Positions 13,697 through 15,276 of a DNA stretch of 15,276 bases are shown one piece after another (position 1 is the stretch's first letter; each line of letters begins with the position of its first letter). Both the position numbers and the translations under genes were made by a program. The stretch is from Chloroflexota bacterium (GTDB lineage Bacteria; Chloroflexota; UBA6077), in NCBI GenBank assembly GCA_021786215.1, contig JAJYNT010000144.1, positions 1 through 15,276 of the forward strand. The letters are read 5' to 3'. The notes under the pieces are model-generated. The model was given only the letters and a program-made list of their open reading frames with translations. It was not told where the DNA came from and did not search any database.

Positions 13697-14590
13697 TCAG
13701 TTCCTTAGTCTCGGGTCGAGGGCATCGCGCAGCCCGTCGCCCACGAAGTTGATGCAGATCACCGTCAGAGATATCAGCGCGCCGGGGTAGATGGCCACGG
13801 CTGGATCCACGCGGAGGTAGCGCTGGGCGTTCTGGAGCATGTTGCCCCAGGAGGCCGTGGGGGGCTGAATCCCGTAGCCCAGGTAGCTGAGCGCCGACTC
13901 CGTCAGGATGGCCGAGGCCACCAGCAAGGTCGCCGAGACGATGATCAGGGGCACCGCATTTGGCAGGATGTGCCTGATGATAATCCTGGCATCCGTGGCA
14001 CCCATCACCCGGGTTGCGAGCACGTACTCCCGCTCGCGTAGGGAGAGAAACTCGGCCCGGATGACGCGGGCCGAGCCGGTCCAGGTGACCAGACCCAGGA
14101 TCAGTATCAGGAAGAGCAGGTCTGTCTGCAGGAAGGCCCCCAGCACCATGGCCAGGGGCAGCATCGGTATGGAGAGCATAACGTTGATGAAGCTCGAGAG
14201 CAGCCCATCCACGCGCCCACCGTAGTAGCCGGCCAGACAGCCCACCACCGTGCCGATGCTCACGGTAAGAAGGGAGACGCATACGCCCAGGGTGAGCGAG
14301 ATACGAGAGGCATAGATCAGCCGGCTCAGCATGTCCCGGCCGACGTCGTCGGTGCCCAGCCAGTGCTGGGGACTGGGCGGAGCGAGCACGCTGTAGCTGA
14401 CGGCGTCGGGATCGAAGGGAGCGACCAGGGGTGCGAAGATAGCAGCGCCGACCAGGAGGACCAGCACCACCAGGCCAAACAGGGCCAGGCGGTTGCGCCG
14501 AAAGCGCTGCCACACCGTGACGCGCCTCCCGCGAGCCCCCCCGGTCGGAGCCAGCCCTGCTGCTATCGCATTGACGGTTGTGGTGGACAT
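13697..14590 (-). CDS. peptide/nickel-type ABC transporter permease, DppC/OppC family
   Basis: 297 residues with a cytoplasmic Arg-rich N-terminus and about six membrane segments, the first at ~36-56. DppC-type features are HWLGTDDVGRDMLSRLIYASRISL at ~76-99 and the EAA loop EYVLATRVMGATDARIIIRHILPN at ~188-211, which docks the ATPase subunit. ESALSYLGYGIQPPTASWG at about 240 and the C-terminal GDGLRDALDPRLRN are also standard. It forms the membrane pore together with the DppB-type gene 19 nt upstream. The ATPases and substrate-binding protein are not in the window and are probably further right. Substrates of this family are di- and oligopeptides, nickel and, in many Thermotogae and Chloroflexota, oligosaccharides. 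The neighbouring amidohydrolases and NagB-like enzyme favour an amide- or amino-sugar-containing compound (inference). Confidence 0.94.
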   Translation of the reverse strand: MSTTTVNAIAAGLAPTGGARGRRVTVWQRFRRNRLALFGLVVLVLLVGAAIFAPLVAPFDPDAVSYSVLAPPSPQHWLGTDDVGRDMLSRLIYASRISLTLGVCVSLLTVSIGTVVGCLAGYYGGRVDGLLSSFINVMLSIPMLPLAMVLGAFLQTDLLFLILILGLVTWTGSARVIRAEFLSLREREYVLATRVMGATDARIIIRHILPNAVPLIIVSATLLVASAILTESALSYLGYGIQPPTASWGNMLQNAQRYLRVDPAVAIYPGALISLTVICINFVGDGLRDALDPRLRN

Positions 14591-14609
14591 AGATTCTATC
14601 CAGCTCCGC

Positions 14610-15276
14610 TTATTCGAGCCTGATCCGAGGATCGGCTATGGCGTAACCGATGTCAGCCAGCAGGTTGCCGAGGACGACCAGCACCGACATCAGCATGAAG
14701 GCTCCCATCAACACCGGATAGTCCCTGGCTGCCAGGGAATCGGCCAGCAGCCGCCCCATGCCGGGCCAGGAGAAGACGACCTCGGTGACCATGGCTCCAC
14801 CCAGTAGCTGCCCCCCCTGCATCCCGATCATGGTGATCAGAGGCAGGAGAGCGTTGCGCAGGGCGTGGCCGTAGATCACTACCCTCTCGGCCAACCCCTT
14901 GGAGCGCGCCGTTCGGATGAAGTCCTGGCCCACCACCTCCAGCATGCTGGAGCGGACGTAGCGGCTCCAGCCGGCGATCTGCAAGGTCGCCAGCACGAAG
15001 GCCGGCGCTATCAGGTGGATCAACCGATCCCACGGGTTGAAACCCGCTCCGATGGTGTCCATACCCCCCGAGGGCAGAAGACCCAGCCTCAAGGAGAAGA
15101 AGAGCAAGATCATCATCCCGAGCCAGAAGGTCGGGATCGAGATGCCCAGCATCGAGAAGACGCTCGATAGGTACTGAACCCAACGGTGGCGGCTCACCGC
15201 CGAGAGCACCCCCAGTGGCACGGAAAGGAGCGCGGCGATCAGCAGCGAGGCGATCATCAGCCCCCGGCTGGGAAAC
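14610..15276 (-). CDS. peptide/nickel-type ABC transporter permease, DppB/OppB family (partial)
   Basis: The visible 222 codons are the C-terminal two-thirds; the frame stays open to the right edge, so the first ~100 residues, with TM1 and the periplasmic region, lie outside. Family signatures are IAALLSVPLGVLSAV, FSMLGISIPTFWLGMMILLFF, LPSGG, the EAA-type loop starting DFIRTARSKGLAERVVIYGHALRNALLP, GGAMVTEVVFSWPGMGRLL and the C-terminal DIGYAIADPRIRLE. The internal ATG near 15257 falls inside the family's conserved region and is not a true start. It pairs with the DppC-type permease 19 nt downstream. The order DppB then DppC is the usual one. Confidence 0.93.
   Translation of the reverse strand, partial: FPSRGLMIASLLIAALLSVPLGVLSAVSRHRWVQYLSSVFSMLGISIPTFWLGMMILLFFSLRLGLLPSGGMDTIGAGFNPWDRLIHLIAPAFVLATLQIAGWSRYVRSSMLEVVGQDFIRTARSKGLAERVVIYGHALRNALLPLITMIGMQGGQLLGGAMVTEVVFSWPGMGRLLADSLAARDYPVLMGAFMLMSVLVVLGNLLADIGYAIADPRIRLE

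Noticed and set aside
12933..14513. Single 526-residue open frame covering a creatininase and more
   Set aside because: The upstream half runs through the DppC permease gene in another frame, is Arg/Gly/Pro-rich and has no family features. The ATG at 13673 with a good ribosome binding site is the true start.

Overview
The window is GC-rich bacterial chromosomal DNA. Three things fit Chloroflexota (a thermomicrobial or uncultivated lineage) best, though this is inference without a taxonomic marker: a LytR-CpsA-Psr protein with a Pro/Thr-rich tail, a dihydropteroate synthase with an extra N-terminal domain, and dispersed repeats of the CTGTCATCCTGAGCG and CCCTCACCCCGACCC types. No rRNA, tRNA, CRISPR array or transposase gene was seen.

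Layout. (1) Positions 1-3014, minus strand: a three-gene cluster read right to left. It has a CARF (RtcR N-terminal-like) protein joined by a coil to a Fis-type HTH, then a NERD nuclease-like/SF1 helicase fusion, then the start of an AAA ATPase cut by the window edge. This is the most unusual part and looks like a nucleic-acid-targeting stress or defence module under a ligand-sensing regulator. (2) 3015-3319: non-coding, with a dispersed repeat and small hairpins. (3) 3320-6794, minus strand: an MFS transporter and an LCP cell-envelope protein. (4) 6977-9886, plus strand: folP and folC, consecutive-pathway folate genes separated by a 282-bp gap that holds a perfect 45-bp tandem duplication and a MITE-like inverted repeat. 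(5) 10042-15276, minus strand: a catabolic-looking operon. In transcription order it has DppB-type permease (partial), DppC-type permease, two different creatininase-family amidohydrolases, a NagB-like sugar-phosphate deaminase/isomerase and a Gfo/Idh/MocA dehydrogenase. A strong imperfect inverted repeat lies before the last gene.

How they work together. The right-hand operon suggests import of an oligopeptide- or amino-sugar-like compound, amide hydrolysis by the creatininase pair, and redox and deamination steps on the released sugar. The exact substrate cannot be read from sequence. FolP and FolC make and glutamylate dihydrofolate. In the left-hand cluster the regulator probably senses a small nucleotide or RNA end through its CARF domain and controls the nuclease-helicase and ATPase. 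A perfect palindrome between regulator and helicase is a candidate operator.
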